DNA of 64,000 nucleotides from a bacterium (lineage in GTDB: Bacteria; SZUA-79; Acidulodesulfobacterales; Acidulodesulfobacteraceae), in the NCBI GenBank assembly GCA_021845685.1, contig JAJZVN010000002.1, forward strand, positions 113,885-177,884, given 5' to 3'. A program made the position numbers and the translations under genes. Shown here one piece after another: positions 62,697 to 64,000 of the stretch. A model generated the notes under the pieces. That model was not told the origin of the DNA and searched no databases. It saw only the letters and a program-made list of their open reading frames with translations. Position 1 is the stretch's first letter. Each line of letters starts with the position of its first letter.

Positions 62697-64000
62697 TTAG
62701 TTTAAAAATTCATTTTTTATAAAATAATTTAAATTTTCGACGGTTTTTTCTTGCTGTTCTTTAAATATATTAAAAGAAATTTCACCCATTGTACTCCATA
62801 CTTTATTATTTTCTATAAATTTAATAAATTCTATTAAAAAATTTTCTTTTTTAATTATTTTGACGGCATTATTTTTTATATAAGTATCTGCTATATTTTT
62901 AAAATTATTTATATAAGGACCAGTAATTACTGCTTTTGAATATAGTATAGGTTCAAGAATATTATGTCCTCCGCTTTCTTCTTTAAATAAACTTTTGCCG
63001 ACATATACAATATCCGAAACACTATAGACTTCGTCTAATTTTCCATAATCGTCTATTGCTAAAATATCGGTTTCGGCAGAAAAGCTATAGTTTATAAATT
63101 TTTCTATACTAATTCTATCTTTTTTATAAAAAATTATTTTAAAATTTTCTTTTTCTGCTTTTCTTTTTATTAATTTTATAATCTTGATATTTCTAGGGGC
63201 AAAAATAAATTTAAATTTGATATTCTTACTAAAAAAGGCTTTATTAAGCGATTTTAATATGCTGATTAAAAAAACAGCTTCTTTTTTATGAACGGATATA
63301 AAAGAAATGACGATAACATTTTGGTTATTTCCGGTTATTTTATGCGTATCTATATTTTCATAGTCATACTCATGAGCATTTTCATGTTTATATTCTTTAT
63401 GTTTATTGTCATTATTTTCTTTATATTTATTTTCACTTGTATATTTATCCCTTGTCAAATCGGCTAATTTATTAAGTCTGCTAAAATTGTTAAAAGACGA
63501 TGCAGTTTTTAGAGGATAATCCGATATTTCCAAAATAGTCAAATTGCTTTGCAATGATTTATCCGCATCATAATTAAAAATTAAATTATTTTTTGTCAAT
63601 TTATCTGCATTGTCATTAATAATTAAATTATTTTGCGATAGTTTATCCGCATTGTCATTTTTATTTTCTTCTTTATAATTAAAATAATTATTATAGCTAA
63701 TTTTTTTGCAGCTTTTAAACAAATTTTCAAGGTTTATTTCATCTTCTTTATCATACACATTTATATATATATTATTTAAAATTTGCTTTTTTAATAAATT
63801 ATATCTTCTTAAATATTTTTCTTTTTTAAAATTTAAATCTAATAAATAAATTTTAATATTCTTATTATAATTAGATAAAACTTCTACACATTTATTATTA
63901 ATACTATGTTCTATGGAAATAAAATAATTCGGTTGAATTAAATTTACATAATATTTAAAAAAAATAGAAGTAAAATAAATAGGATGATAAAAAAATATAA
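62697..64000 (-). CDS. waaA: Kdo transferase WaaA (KdtA), 5' end beyond the window
   Basis: The C-terminal half has IISFISVHKKEA-like and FKFIFAPRNIKIIKLI strands and the GHNILEPILYSKAVITGPYINNFKNIA block typical of WaaA/KdtA. Although a GTG at 63758 could start a 353-residue protein, the frame stays open to the window edge, and its upstream part (VNLIQPNYFISIEHSINN, then LLDLNFKKEKYLRRY) aligns with the N-terminal glycosyltransferase region, so the gene is cut by the edge. Three imperfect 14-residue repeats (DNADKLSQNNLIIN type) sit in the linker. It transfers Kdo to lipid A precursor. Confidence 0.85.
   Translation of the reverse strand, partial: IFFYHPIYFTSIFFKYYVNLIQPNYFISIEHSINNKCVEVLSNYNKNIKIYLLDLNFKKEKYLRRYNLLKKQILNNIYINVYDKEDEINLENLFKSCKKISYNNYFNYKEENKNDNADKLSQNNLIINDNADKLTKNNLIFNYDADKSLQSNLTILEISDYPLKTASSFNNFSRLNKLADLTRDKYTSENKYKENNDNKHKEYKHENAHEYDYENIDTHKITGNNQNVIVISFISVHKKEAVFLISILKSLNKAFFSKNIKFKFIFAPRNIKIIKLIKRKAEKENFKIIFYKKDRISIEKFINYSFSAETDILAIDDYGKLDEVYSVSDIVYVGKSLFKEESGGHNILEPILYSKAVITGPYINNFKNIADTYIKNNAVKIIKKENFLIEFIKFIENNKVWSTMGEISFNIFKEQQEKTVENLNYFIKNEFLN

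Noticed and set aside
62697..63758. Complete 353-residue gene starting at the GTG at 63758
   Set aside because: The frame is open to the window edge and the upstream translation aligns with the WaaA N-terminal region.
1..64000. tRNA or rRNA genes
   Set aside because: No cloverleaf-like GC-rich segment or rRNA core sequence was recognised on either strand by eye; a tRNAscan or rRNA model search was not possible here.

Overview
The window is a flagellar and chemotaxis superlocus from a strongly A+T-rich Gram-negative bacterium. P- and L-ring genes (flgI, flgH), a Kdo transferase and a lipoprotein signal show an outer membrane. Enhancer-dependent regulators with intact GAFTGA loops, several -24/-12 promoters, flhF/flhG/fliA, csrA-fliW, and a ParA/CheW chemotaxis arm fit a deltaproteobacterial-grade lineage. 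An acidophilic sulfur-cycling clade of that grade is possible, but that is only a guess from gene order and composition.

Layout. (1) 50-1138, a GGDEF protein on +. (2) 1185-11409, on -, the late axial block flgF-flgG-flgA-flgH-flgI-flgM-(flgN-like)-flgK-flgL-csrA-fliW, led by a sigma-54 promoter at 11476-11490. (3) 11775-12506, a PilZ protein on +. (4) 12531-35433, on -, one long run fliL-fliM-fliN-fliO-fliP-fliQ-fliR-flhB-flhA-flhF-flhG-fliA-HEAT protein-cheR-two cheY-type genes-cheA-cheB-cheW-parA-cheW-like-small protein-FliK-like-FlhB C-domain paralogue, led by a sigma-54 promoter at 35491-35506. (5) 35933-41719, on -, the hook block flgD-flgE-fliK-fliJ-motE, led by a sigma-54 promoter at 41853-41868. 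(6) An MNT/HEPN toxin-antitoxin pair (41937-42690). (7) A sigma-54 response regulator on - (42795-44678) and its likely kinase on + (45504-46748), separated by 825 bp holding an IS200/IS605 relic with an omega-RNA-like structured sequence, and a MITE-like element. (8) 46940-52124, on +, flgB-flgC-fliE-fliF-fliG-fliH behind a sigma-54 promoter at 46832-46847. (9) 52175 to the end, an NYN nuclease, a second enhancer-binding protein, a TPR protein, an orphan VirD4-like ATPase, a DedA protein, bioA, a PHP-domain protein and waaA, which runs off the right edge.

How it works together. The kinase and the two enhancer-binding proteins probably drive sigma-54 transcription of the rod, ring, export and hook genes. 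FlgM, exported after hook completion, frees FliA for late genes. CsrA-FliW provides post-transcriptional control of flagellin. FlhF/FlhG set flagellar position and number. CheA/W/Y/B/R steer the motor, with a ParA homologue probably placing the arrays. fliI, flgJ, flagellin, the cap protein, motA/motB and chemoreceptors are not in this window.

Most unusual points: the omega-RNA-like relic inside the flagellar regulatory gap; two copies of an inverted-repeat element carrying REP-like palindromes; an orphan T4SS coupling ATPase; a HEAT-repeat gene between fliA and cheR; an FlhF with two altered GTPase motifs; and Asn-rich expansions in several proteins.
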